Notes under the pieces: model-generated | Database searches by the model: none | Told to the model about the DNA's origin: nothing | Seen by the model: only the letters and a program-made list of their open reading frames with translations | From: JAGNLA01 sp964639885 | Lineage (GTDB): Bacteria; Caldisericota; Caldisericia; JAAYUI01 | DNA: 64,000 nucleotides | Reading direction: 5' to 3' | Assembly: GCA_964639885.1 (NCBI GenBank) | Contig: CAZXEH010000006.1 | Span: 1 to 64,000 of the forward strand | Shown: piece by piece, positions 52,574 through 60,468 of the stretch | How the letters are laid out: each line of letters begins with the position of its first letter | Numbering within the stretch: the first letter of the stretch is position 1 | Position numbers and translations under genes: made by a program

Positions 52574-54484
52574 CTATTCAATGGTTTTTTCTTCAATCTC
52601 TTTGCAGATCCTTTCAAGGAGTTCCGCCTTCTTCATCACGCCAAGGTCACCCTTGCCATGTCTTCTGACTGAGACTGTTCCGGCTTCAGCTTCTTTGGCT
52701 CCAACCACGACAGCGTAAGGAATTTTCTTGAGTTCTGAATTCCTGATCTTTGCATTCATGCGCTCCGAGCCAGTATCGACTTCAACCCTGACGCCCTTTT
52801 CTTCAAACTCTTTTTTTATTTGGTGACAATAGTCTAGCACACCATCAACGATCGGGATGACTGATGCCTGCTGCGGTGCCAGCCAGACCGGGAATGCTCC
52901 GCCATAATGCTCGATAAGACATCCCATGAAGCGCTCAAGTGAACCGAGAAGCGCCCTGTGGACAACATACGGTTCGTGTTCCTTGCCGTCCTCGCCGGTA
53001 TATTTGAGGCCAAACCTTGCCGGCATGTTGAAATCGAACTGGCAGGTTGTGCACTGCCATGGTCTGTCGAAGGCGTCGACTATCTTGATGTCGATTTTCG
53101 GGCCATAGAAAGCGCCTCCGCCTTCATCGATCTTGTACGCAAGACCCATCTGTTTGAGGGCAACAGCGAGCGTTTCTTCGGCGACATTCCATCTTTCAAC
53201 GTCACCGACGAACTTTTCCGGGTTTCTGGTGGAGAGGTAAACATCATACTTTTTGAAGCCGAAGGTTTTTAGCAAATGTATTGCAAATTCTACTACGTTT
53301 GTGACCTCTGACTGGAGCTGTTCAGGCGTGCAGTAGATGTGGGCATCGTCCTGGGTAAAACCTCTGACACGGAGAAGGCCATGCAAGACACCGGATTTTT
53401 CGAATCTGTAAACCGTACCAAGCTCAGCGGTCCTGTATGGAAGGTCGCGGTATGACCTTATTTTTTGCTGATAATTCATCATGTGGAACGGACAGTTCAT
53501 TGGTCTGACGTAATAATCAACGTTTTCAAGCTCCATCTTTGGATACATGCCATCCTTGTAGAAACCAAGGTGGCCTGAAGTCTGCCAGAGTTGCGCCTTT
53601 CCTATATGCGGGGTGTAGATGATCTTGTAGCCACGTTTTCTGTGTTCTGCACGCCAGAAGTCCTCGATTATTTCTCGAACCTGTGCGCCGTTTGGCATCC
53701 AGATGGCCAGTCCACCACCAACAGTCTCTTCGATTGTGAACAGTTCAAGCTCCTTGCCAAGCAGTCTGTGGTCACGCTTTGCAAGTTCCTCGAGCTTTTT
53801 GAGGTGAGCCTCGAGTGATTCCCTTGAGCTAAAGGCTGTACCATAAATTCTTGTGAGCATCTGCCTTTTTTCATCACCGCGCCAGTACGCACCGGCAATG
53901 CTCATGAGCTTGAAATTGCCAAGATATTTTGACGATGGAACGTGAGGCCCCCTGCAAAGGTCTATGAAATCGCCGAGTTCGTAGAATGAAACCATTTCAT
54001 CCTTTATCTCTTCAAGGATTTCAACCTTGAACAGGTCGCCCCTCTCCCTGAAATAGCTGATTGCTTCAATCCTGTTCCAATCCTTGCGGACAAACTTCAA
54101 GTCATCCTTTACGATCTTTTTCATCTCCGCTTCAATCTTTGCCAGGTCTTCTTCAAGAAGTTGGCATGGAAGCATGAGGTCGTAGTAAAAACCATCCTTG
54201 ATTGACGGGCCAATGGCAAATTTTGTGCCCGGATACAGATGGAGGATTGCGCAGGCCATCAAATGTGAGGTCGAGTGGAGGAGAATGTCCTGTCCTTCAG
54301 GAGTGTCCGATGTTATAGGCGTAAATGTAGTGTCGGTTGTCAGCTTCGTTGACATATCAATCTGTCTGTCACCCACTTTCACGGCAACGACATCCTTTGT
54401 GGACATCTCAAGGGCTTTCAGCGCCTGAAAGACATTTGATCCTGATTCCAACTCGACTGATTTTTCACCGACAGTAACTTTCAT
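52574..54484 (-). CDS. thrS: Threonyl-tRNA synthetase
   Basis: 636 aa. A TGS domain (about 1-60), an editing/SAD domain with HSTSHLMACA and KFAIGPSIKDGFYYD, and the class II core with PMNCPFHM (the Cys zinc ligand), FTQDDAHIYC, and later zinc-site residues; the anticodon-binding domain with VDTGSERMNAKIR closes it. AAGGAGG precedes the ATG. It lies 9 bp after the HD gene. Confidence 0.97.
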   Translation of the reverse strand: MKVTVGEKSVELESGSNVFQALKALEMSTKDVVAVKVGDRQIDMSTKLTTDTTFTPITSDTPEGQDILLHSTSHLMACAILHLYPGTKFAIGPSIKDGFYYDLMLPCQLLEEDLAKIEAEMKKIVKDDLKFVRKDWNRIEAISYFRERGDLFKVEILEEIKDEMVSFYELGDFIDLCRGPHVPSSKYLGNFKLMSIAGAYWRGDEKRQMLTRIYGTAFSSRESLEAHLKKLEELAKRDHRLLGKELELFTIEETVGGGLAIWMPNGAQVREIIEDFWRAEHRKRGYKIIYTPHIGKAQLWQTSGHLGFYKDGMYPKMELENVDYYVRPMNCPFHMMNYQQKIRSYRDLPYRTAELGTVYRFEKSGVLHGLLRVRGFTQDDAHIYCTPEQLQSEVTNVVEFAIHLLKTFGFKKYDVYLSTRNPEKFVGDVERWNVAEETLAVALKQMGLAYKIDEGGGAFYGPKIDIKIVDAFDRPWQCTTCQFDFNMPARFGLKYTGEDGKEHEPYVVHRALLGSLERFMGCLIEHYGGAFPVWLAPQQASVIPIVDGVLDYCHQIKKEFEEKGVRVEVDTGSERMNAKIRNSELKKIPYAVVVGAKEAEAGTVSVRRHGKGDLGVMKKAELLERICKEIEEKTIE

Positions 54485-54493
54485 TGTTCCTCC

Positions 54494-55147
54494 TTACAAA
54501 ATTTTTGAGCCGTTTATGTTAAGCTCGAACTCACAACCAAGGAAAATGGCCGAAGACCTCATTGCAATCATTCTTCCAGCAAAGATTTCAAGATAGTCTG
54601 CAACACAGGCAATCTTTTCATCCAGAACAAGCCTGAGGCTGATCTTCCTGTTTTCGATGGCGACGATACTCTCCGTCACGGCAAAGTTTACACGATCATG
54701 GATATCTTTTTCAACATCCGCAGATTTCCTTATCCTCGACCTTCGCACGTCAGCCTTGTCGGCCATGATGACAACGGCAGTAGTTACATTGGTTATCACC
54801 GGTTGCTCCTCGTCATGATTTGCAATAGCTGAAAGGATTTTGGCCAGCTCTGCAGGTTCGACGCCATATCTCATCAGGATTGGCACAACAATTGCTGCAC
54901 CGACCTGGCCATGCATCTGCCTACCGGTGAGGTTGCCGATGTCATGGAGATAGGCTGCGATTGATGCAATGTTGGTTTCTTTTTTGGCCAGTCCCAGTCC
55001 GTTGCATATTTTGAGGGCGTAGTCGGCAACCGTTGCAGCATGAGTCAAACCGTGCTCGGTTATTCCAAGTTTCTCGGTCGTATAGTCAGATTCCTTGAGC
55101 AGTTCGATAATAAAAGGGTCATTGGTCACATTGGACAGCGTCATCAT
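54494..55147 (-). CDS. HD-domain metal-dependent phosphohydrolase
   Basis: 217 aa. HD residues are H32/H36 (EHGLTHAATV), H68-D69 (YLHDIGN), H79 and NHDE near 112, all in order. Family members hydrolyse nucleotides or phosphate esters; the substrate is unknown. The C-terminal about 75 residues form a small beta domain. ATG at 55147 overlaps tgt by 29 bp and has AGGA 9 nt upstream; the longer frame to 55279 is shadow sequence of tgt. Confidence 0.87.
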   Translation of the reverse strand: MMTLSNVTNDPFIIELLKESDYTTEKLGITEHGLTHAATVADYALKICNGLGLAKKETNIASIAAYLHDIGNLTGRQMHGQVGAAIVVPILMRYGVEPAELAKILSAIANHDEEQPVITNVTTAVVIMADKADVRRSRIRKSADVEKDIHDRVNFAVTESIVAIENRKISLRLVLDEKIACVADYLEIFAGRMIAMRSSAIFLGCEFELNINGSKIL

Positions 55148-56249
55148 TTTGGCTAATCCTCCATTCAAGCCACTTCTCCTTGTAGGAGCCAAACGTTCCG
55201 TCAAAAATAGCATGCCTTGCGCCATCGACCACCTTCTTGAGGAAGTGGATGTTGTGGATGGTTGCAAGCGTTGCAGCAAGCATCTCGTGAGATTTGAAAA
55301 GATGCCTCAGGTATGCCTTTGAATAATTTCTGCATGTGTAGCATGAACATTTTTCATCGATTGGAGAAAAGTCGGAAGCCCATTTTGAGCGGGTGATGTT
55401 TATTGCGCCATCGTCGGTCATTACAGCGCCGTTTCTTCCAAGTCTCGTCGGAAGGACACAGTCGAACATGTCGATACCTTCGGCAATTCCCTGAATGATA
55501 CCGGCTGGGTCGCCAACACCCATGAGATAACGCGGTTTGTTTTGTGGCAATCTTGGAACCACAACTTCAAGGATTTCGCCTGCAACGTCCAGCGGTTCAC
55601 CCACAGAAAGCGACCCTACGGCAAATCCATCAAAATCCATTGCAGTGAGAACGTCGGCTGACCAGGCACGATCAGCAAGGTCAAAACCGCCCTGGACAAT
55701 TGCAAACATCAGCTGATCCGGTCTCGTTCTGGCCTCAAGTGAACGCTTTGCCCACCTGTGCGTGATTTCGGTGAAGTGTTTGGCACGGTTCTGATCCATC
55801 GGATATTTGGTGCAGATGTCGAGAACCATTATGATGTCGGCGCCTAGCTGCTCCTGAATTGAAACGGCAAGCTCCGGACTTAGAAAATGCTTGGAACCGT
55901 CAAGGTAAGATTTGAATTCGACACCCTCTTCGGTGATCTCACGCAAGGAAGACTGGCTCATGACCTGGAATCCACCTGAATCGGTCAGGATTGAGTGCGG
56001 CCAGTTCATGAATTTGTGAAGTCCACCGGCATTCTGGACAATTTCTGCTCCAGGCTGAAGCATGAGATGGTATGTGTTGCCAAGGATCAACCTGAAACCA
56101 ATATCAGAGACCTGTTCAGGCGTGAGGGATTTGACGGTTGCCTGGGTACCAACCGGCATGAAAACAGGCGTTTCTATCACACCGTGTGCGGTTTTCAGAA
56201 GTCCGGCACGGGATTTGCCTGATTTTGCCTGAAGTTCATAACAACTCAT
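55119..56249 (-). CDS. tgt: tRNA-guanine transglycosylase
   Basis: 376 aa. The catalytic Asp in LTDSGGFQVMS (about 89-93) and the second Asp in DCVLPTRLGRNG, plus a zinc site CSCYTC...H (about 303-335), are intact. The enzyme inserts preQ1 or queuine at G34 of Asn, Asp, His and Tyr tRNAs. QueT at 24.2 kb would import the precursor. 4-bp overlap with the malic enzyme gene. Confidence 0.96.
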   Translation of the reverse strand: MSCYELQAKSGKSRAGLLKTAHGVIETPVFMPVGTQATVKSLTPEQVSDIGFRLILGNTYHLMLQPGAEIVQNAGGLHKFMNWPHSILTDSGGFQVMSQSSLREITEEGVEFKSYLDGSKHFLSPELAVSIQEQLGADIIMVLDICTKYPMDQNRAKHFTEITHRWAKRSLEARTRPDQLMFAIVQGGFDLADRAWSADVLTAMDFDGFAVGSLSVGEPLDVAGEILEVVVPRLPQNKPRYLMGVGDPAGIIQGIAEGIDMFDCVLPTRLGRNGAVMTDDGAINITRSKWASDFSPIDEKCSCYTCRNYSKAYLRHLFKSHEMLAATLATIHNIHFLKKVVDGARHAIFDGTFGSYKEKWLEWRISQNDDAVQCDQ

Positions 56250-57490
56250 CTGCCGGCAAGCCTCTCATCAATGTTTTTATAAACCTGTTCGAGTGGAATA
56301 CCAATTCTTGCGACATTTGAATCAAAGGCAGCTTTTGCCACTGCTTTTGCCACAGCCGTTGCAACTCCGCCCCTGAACGGCTCGACGATTATGTTTCCGG
56401 GGTTGAGTTCGTTTTCAGGAAGCAGGTCAGCGATTGCCTTTGCTGCTGCAGTCTTCATTTCTTCATTGATGTGCCTTGCCCTTGAGTCGAGTGCACCCCT
56501 CATGATGCCCGGGAATGCGAGGAGGTTGTTGATCTGGTTTGGCAAATCCGATCTGCCTGTTCCAACGATTGCAGCTCCACCAGCGATTGCCTCTGCCGGT
56601 TCGATGTCGGGGTCAGGATTTGACAGAGGAAAACAGATCGGGTTCTTGTTCATCTTCGCAATATCGTCCCTGTTTATCAGACCCGGACACGCCGCACCGA
56701 TGAAAACATCGGCTCCAACAAGGGCTTCTCCTAGAGTGCCTTTGAAGTTGTCCTTGTTTGTAATCTTTACAAGTTCGTCCATGTAAGCCATCCAGTGGGT
56801 TCCACGTCCTGCATAGACAGCGCCACCCCTGTCGCACATCACAATATTTCCGGCGCCTGCAGCAACGAGCAGTTTCGCAATTGCCGATCCTGCAGCCCCG
56901 GCTCCTGAAATGACTATCTTGAGATTGCCAATTTTTCTGTTTTGCAGTTTGAGTGCGTTTTCTAGGGCAGCCAAAACAACAACGGCTGTTCCGTGCTGGT
57001 CGTCATGAAAAACCGGAATGTCAAGTTCTTTCTTCAGGGCAGCCTCGATTTCAAAGCAGTTGGGGATCTGGATGTCTTCGAGGTTTATTCCGCCAAAGAT
57101 TGGTTCACAGGCTTTCATCGTTTTGATGAATTCCTCGTTTGAGCGAGAATTAAGGCACAGAGGAAATGCGTCGACATCACCATATTCCTTGAAGAGTGCG
57201 CATTTGCCTTCCATAACCGGAATTGATGCCTCGGCTCCAATGTTTCCAAGTCCGAGCACCCTGCTTCCGTCTGTTGCGACAGCTATCGTGTTGCCCTTGA
57301 TGGTGTAATCGTAAACCGATTTTGTATCCTTAGATATCTCCCTGCAAGGCTGAGCGACACCAGGGGTGTACCATACCGAGAGAGCGTGTCTTGACCTCAA
57401 GTCCGCTTTAACCCTTGTCTCGATTTTACCGTGGTGCTTCCTGTGAAGCTCCAGCGCCTCGATGTCATATTTTCCGAGCTGTCTTTCCAT
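56246..57490 (-). CDS. NAD(P)-dependent malic enzyme
   Basis: 414 aa. Malic N-domain with ALSVWYTPGVAQPCREI, the metal/catalytic Lys-Asp motif VFHDDQHGTAVV, and a Rossmann domain with ISGAGAAGSAIAKLL. The short, bacterial-type enzyme decarboxylates malate to pyruvate. First gene of the 20-gene operon. I choose ATG at 57490 with an AGAGAGG site; the frame upstream (ATG 57514 and 57658) enters the -10 box and promoter. Confidence 0.93.
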   Translation of the reverse strand: MERQLGKYDIEALELHRKHHGKIETRVKADLRSRHALSVWYTPGVAQPCREISKDTKSVYDYTIKGNTIAVATDGSRVLGLGNIGAEASIPVMEGKCALFKEYGDVDAFPLCLNSRSNEEFIKTMKACEPIFGGINLEDIQIPNCFEIEAALKKELDIPVFHDDQHGTAVVVLAALENALKLQNRKIGNLKIVISGAGAAGSAIAKLLVAAGAGNIVMCDRGGAVYAGRGTHWMAYMDELVKITNKDNFKGTLGEALVGADVFIGAACPGLINRDDIAKMNKNPICFPLSNPDPDIEPAEAIAGGAAIVGTGRSDLPNQINNLLAFPGIMRGALDSRARHINEEMKTAAAKAIADLLPENELNPGNIIVEPFRGGVATAVAKAVAKAAFDSNVARIGIPLEQVYKNIDERLAGR

Positions 57491-57512
57491 TGTTGGCCTC
57501 TCTGTTCGAATC

Positions 57513-57540
57513 ATTCTACCGTTATTGGCAACCCTTGCAA
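57513..57540 (-). promoter_or_regulatory. Promoter of the 20-gene operon
   Basis: Minus-strand TTGCAA (57540-57535), 16 nt, TAGAAT (57518-57513; five of six consensus). The expected start is near 57506, leaving a 16-nt leader with an AGAGAGG ribosome site before ATG 57490. Confidence 0.62.
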
Positions 57541-57581
57541 ACAAACAATTGGAAAAGCTGCACAGCCAATCTTCCCTTAAC

Positions 57582-57610
57582 TTGACAACAAACACAACGC
57601 TTGCTAATCT
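57582..57610 (+). promoter_or_regulatory. Promoter of the infC operon
   Basis: TTGACA (57582-57587), 17 nt, TAATCT (57605-57610); an overlapping TGCTAAT at 57602-57608 is an alternative -10. It is divergent from the malic enzyme promoter, with 41 bp between the two -35 boxes. With the AUC start the leader is about 85 nt. Confidence 0.55.
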
Positions 57611-57681
57611 TGAAAGCAAGTGATGGTCGAGGCCATCCGCCTGTCGGTGGAAATCCACAGGTCAAATCTGATGCGGTACGC

Positions 57682-57700
57682 ATTAACCTTGGAGGTTAAT
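57682..57700 (+). promoter_or_regulatory. Hairpin that buries the infC ribosome-binding site
   Basis: ATTAACCT (57682-57689) pairs perfectly with AGGTTAAT (57693-57700) around a 3-nt loop TGG. The GGAGG Shine-Dalgarno (57691-57695) lies in the loop and stem, and the presumed AUC start follows immediately at 57701. Structures of this kind control infC in other bacteria through IF-3 or L20; the mechanism here is inference. Confidence 0.68.
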
Positions 57701-58261
57701 ATCGAAAAGAGATTGAGAATCAATAAGGAGATTCGCGCACGCGAGGTCAGGCTTATTGATGACGAAGGCCAGCAGGTCGGAGTCGTGGACATCAGGAAAG
57801 CCTTGGAAATGGCGGTTCTCGCCGGCACAGACCTTGTTGAAATCTCCCCGACCAGCAATCCACCGGTTTGCAAGCTTTTGGACTACGGCAAATACCGGTA
57901 CGAACTTGAAAAGAAGGCTAAAGAAAATAAACGCAAGCAGGCTCAGACCGAACTGAAGGAAATGCAGTTCAGGCTGAGGGTTGACATCGGCGATTACCAG
58001 ACAAAACTCGGCCATGTCAAACGTTTCCTGTTGGCAGGCGACAAGGCGAAGGTCGTCATCCGCTTCCGCGGAAGAGAGATGCAGCACAAGGATCAGGGAT
58101 TTGAACTACTCCAGAAGATTGCATCAGACGTTTCAAACCTTGGAACCATAGAACAGCAGCCAAAACTTGAGGGCAGGAACATGGTCATGATTCTTAGCCC
58201 GACAAAGCAAAAGGAGATCAGCAATGCCAAAACTAAAGACGAAAACAAGGAGCTCAGTTAA
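57701..58261 (+). CDS. infC: Translation initiation factor IF-3, predicted AUC start
   Basis: 186 aa from the AUC used here. INKEIRAREVRLIDDEG opens the N-domain, a basic linker follows (YELEKKAKENKRKQ), and the C-domain carries QFRLRVDIGDYQTKL and RFRGREMQHKDQG. Family alignment puts the start about six residues before INKEIR, exactly at the ATC at 57701, which is preceded by GGAGG at 5-nt spacing. No ATG is near; the open frame runs to GTG 57620 and ATG 57623, and these give an unconserved 26-27-residue extension. IF-3 genes are known for rare starts (AUU in Escherichia coli, AUC in Myxococcus) that allow self-regulation. rpmI overlaps by 38 bp. Confidence 0.93.
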   Translation: MEKRLRINKEIRAREVRLIDDEGQQVGVVDIRKALEMAVLAGTDLVEISPTSNPPVCKLLDYGKYRYELEKKAKENKRKQAQTELKEMQFRLRVDIGDYQTKLGHVKRFLLAGDKAKVVIRFRGREMQHKDQGFELLQKIASDVSNLGTIEQQPKLEGRNMVMILSPTKQKEISNAKTKDENKELS

Positions 58262-58481
58262 AAAACGCTTCAGGATCACCGGTTCCGGCAAGATCCGCTG
58301 TCAGGGTGCAGGCGCATCCCACATCAGAGGCAGAAAGACCAAGAAGTACCTGAAGGAAAAGATGAGACTCCAGGAAGTTGACAAAACCAACGTCTCAATG
58401 CTCCGTTGCCTTCTTCCAAACGGCATCAAGGGCAGGAAGATCAGGGTTGGCAAGCAGGAGATGAAGGAGGAGCAGGCATGA
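58224..58481 (+). CDS. rpmI: 50S ribosomal protein L35, C-terminally extended
   Basis: 85 aa, longer than the usual about 65. The L35 core is clear (MPKLKTKTRSSVKKRFRITG, then SHIRGRKTKK). About 20 extra basic residues at the C-terminus replace the usual end near KRIKxxL. The extension contains the ribosome site of rplT in its coding sequence. It overlaps infC by 38 bp and rplT by 4 bp; the infC-rpmI-rplT order is universal. Confidence 0.94.
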   Translation: MPKLKTKTRSSVKKRFRITGSGKIRCQGAGASHIRGRKTKKYLKEKMRLQEVDKTNVSMLRCLLPNGIKGRKIRVGKQEMKEEQA

Positions 58482-58828
58482 GGATTAAAACCGGTGTCAT
58501 CTCAATCAAGAAAAGAAGGAAAATATTAAAGAGAGCCTCGGGCTTTTTTGGTGCAGCCCACAGGAGATACAAGGTAGCAAAAGAACAGGTAATGCACGCC
58601 ATGCGTTACGAGTTCGTGCACAGAAGGCAGAGAAGAAGAGACTTCAGAAGACTCTGGATCTCAAGAATCAATGCAGCAGCAAGACTCAACGGCATCACCT
58701 ACAGCAGGCTCATTGACGGTCTCACAAAGGCCGGCGCAGATGTTGATAGAAAGATCCTCGCAAAGATCGCAATCGAGGACAACGCAGCATTTGCAAAATA
58801 CGTAGAACTGGCAAAGGCAAATCTCTAA
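58478..58828 (+). CDS. rplT: 50S ribosomal protein L20
   Basis: 116 aa, the normal length. RASGFFGAAHRRYKVAKEQV and FRRLWISRINAAARLNG are diagnostic. It assembles early on 23S rRNA and in some bacteria represses this operon. AAGGAGG lies 7 nt before the ATG at 58478, and the start overlaps the rpmI stop. Confidence 0.98.
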   Translation: MRIKTGVISIKKRRKILKRASGFFGAAHRRYKVAKEQVMHAMRYEFVHRRQRRRDFRRLWISRINAAARLNGITYSRLIDGLTKAGADVDRKILAKIAIEDNAAFAKYVELAKANL

Positions 58829-58834
58829 TATCCA

Positions 58835-60151
58835 ATGCCAAGACTTTTTGGTACTGACGGCGTCCGGGGTGAATATGGAACAACGCTCACCCCGGAGCTT
58901 GTTTTAAAGATAGCCGACTCTGCCGCCCGTTTTTTTGACAAGGCGGAAAAAGTCCTGCTTATCGGCAGGGACACAAGAATTTCCGGTCCAGAGATTGAAA
59001 GTCTGCTAGCCAAAGGATTCGTTGGCAACGGCTGGAAGGTAATCAACGCAGGTATAATTCCAACCCCGGGACTTGCAAGGCTTTGCCGTGAAACCGGTTA
59101 TTACGGCGCCGTCATTTCAGCCTCCCACAATCCCATCCACGACAATGGTATTAAATTTTTCTCACCCAAAGGCATCAAGCTTCTCGATGAAGAGGAAGAT
59201 GCAATTGAATCAATGCTCCGCAACGATCCCAACGGTCACAATGCCGTTCACGGTTCACACCAGACCGATGAAATGTGGAGAAAATATGCCTCAGAGTTAA
59301 TTGGTGATGTCTCAGTAAATCTATCTGGAAAAAAAATCGTTTTAGACTGCGCTTTTGGTGCGACCTGCTTTTCGGCGCCATACGTGTTTAAAAATCTCGG
59401 CGCAGAAGTAATTTCAATGGGCGACGCCCCCGACGGAAACCTTATCAATGTCAAGTGCGGTTCAACCGATCCTGAAAAGATGTGCAACCTCGTCAGGGAT
59501 AACGGAGCCTGGATGGGCTTTGCTTTCGACGGTGACGGTGACCGCTGCATGGCTTGCGACCACGAAGGAAATCTTGTCGACGGCGACAAAATGATGGGCA
59601 TCATCGCAACCCACTTCAAAGGAAAACGCCTGCCAAACAACATCATCATCACAACCGTCATGACAAACATGGGCCTTGAGGAATATCTTGAAAACCACGG
59701 AATCAAAATGGGCAGAGCCCAGGTCGGCGACCGCTACGTTTATCAGATGATGCTTGAAACAGGCGCAAACCTCGGTGGTGAGCAGTCTGGGCACGTCATA
59801 ATCTCAGATCGCGTCACAACAGGCGATGGAACACTAACAGCGCTGACGCTTGCAGAATCACTCATAAATCTCGGAAAAACCCTCAAGGAAGCCTCTGAAG
59901 AAATACCGACATACCCACAAATCCTGATCAACGTGAAGGTCAGGAACAAAGAAGAGGTGCTGAACTCCGGCATCGTCGAGGAACTCACACAAAAAGCCAG
60001 CAAAGAGCTTGAAGGTCATGGCAGAATCCTCATCAGACCATCAGGCACTGAACCAAAAATCAGGGTAATGGTTGAAGCGTCCAGCCAAAAACTTTGCGAA
60101 ACTGTCGTAAACGAGTCGGCAAACCAGATACAATCAAGATTCGGAATATAA
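58835..60151 (+). CDS. glmM: Phosphoglucosamine mutase
   Basis: 438 aa. FGTDGVRG at the N-terminus, the phosphoserine loop VISASHNP (Ser97), the metal loop DGDGDRCM, the sugar loop GGEQSGH and a C-terminal RPSGTEPKIRVMVE phosphate loop. Converts glucosamine-6-phosphate (product of GlmS, at 7.8 kb) to the 1-phosphate. It follows rplT by 6 bp and so belongs to the infC operon. Confidence 0.96.
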   Translation: MPRLFGTDGVRGEYGTTLTPELVLKIADSAARFFDKAEKVLLIGRDTRISGPEIESLLAKGFVGNGWKVINAGIIPTPGLARLCRETGYYGAVISASHNPIHDNGIKFFSPKGIKLLDEEEDAIESMLRNDPNGHNAVHGSHQTDEMWRKYASELIGDVSVNLSGKKIVLDCAFGATCFSAPYVFKNLGAEVISMGDAPDGNLINVKCGSTDPEKMCNLVRDNGAWMGFAFDGDGDRCMACDHEGNLVDGDKMMGIIATHFKGKRLPNNIIITTVMTNMGLEEYLENHGIKMGRAQVGDRYVYQMMLETGANLGGEQSGHVIISDRVTTGDGTLTALTLAESLINLGKTLKEASEEIPTYPQILINVKVRNKEEVLNSGIVEELTQKASKELEGHGRILIRPSGTEPKIRVMVEASSQKLCETVVNESANQIQSRFGI

Positions 60152-60179
60152 AAAATCACGAGTTGAATCTTGTGTCAAA

Positions 60180-60425
60180 ATGATCATGAATATAGACAAC
60201 AAACTTTCATGCATGGCCTTTAAGGCTGAAGAACAGTCACTGGGTTGGACATCGAGCCAGACAGGATTTGAATTGCTCATGAGTTTGCTTGAAAAGGCCA
60301 TGGCATGGATAGCGGAAAATGGAATCGATGCAAAATCTGTCAGTCATGACATAACCAAATATTCAAGTGCCGGCATTGTTGTGCTTCAAGCCACTGTCGT
60401 GGTTTTCTATAAAGAGCAACTCTGA
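60180..60425 (+). CDS. Small hypothetical protein
   Basis: 81 aa (79 if the ATG at 60186 is used). No signal or membrane segment. Compact alpha/beta pattern with a conserved-looking end (AGIVVLQATVVVFYKEQ). Codon use resembles neighbouring genes, and the space between glmM and the lipoprotein gene is otherwise empty, so it is probably real. No Shine-Dalgarno is visible. Family unrecognised. Confidence 0.55.
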   Translation: MIMNIDNKLSCMAFKAEEQSLGWTSSQTGFELLMSLLEKAMAWIAENGIDAKSVSHDITKYSSAGIVVLQATVVVFYKEQL

Positions 60426-60435
60426 AATTCCGTCC

Positions 60436-60462
60436 TTGAATTCTAAACCATAGCGGTAAAAT
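60436..60462 (+). promoter_or_regulatory. Promoter of the tandem lipoprotein gene, predicted leaderless
   Basis: TTGAAT (60436-60441), 15 nt, TAAAAT (60457-60462), 6 nt, ATG at 60469. No Shine-Dalgarno is present. Confidence 0.65.
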
Positions 60463-60468
60463 CGTCTC

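Noticed and set aside
57620..57700. N-extended IF-3 starting at GTG 57620 or ATG 57623 as the main product
   Set aside because: The extension is not family sequence and AUC 57701 has the ribosome site; kept only as a possible second start.
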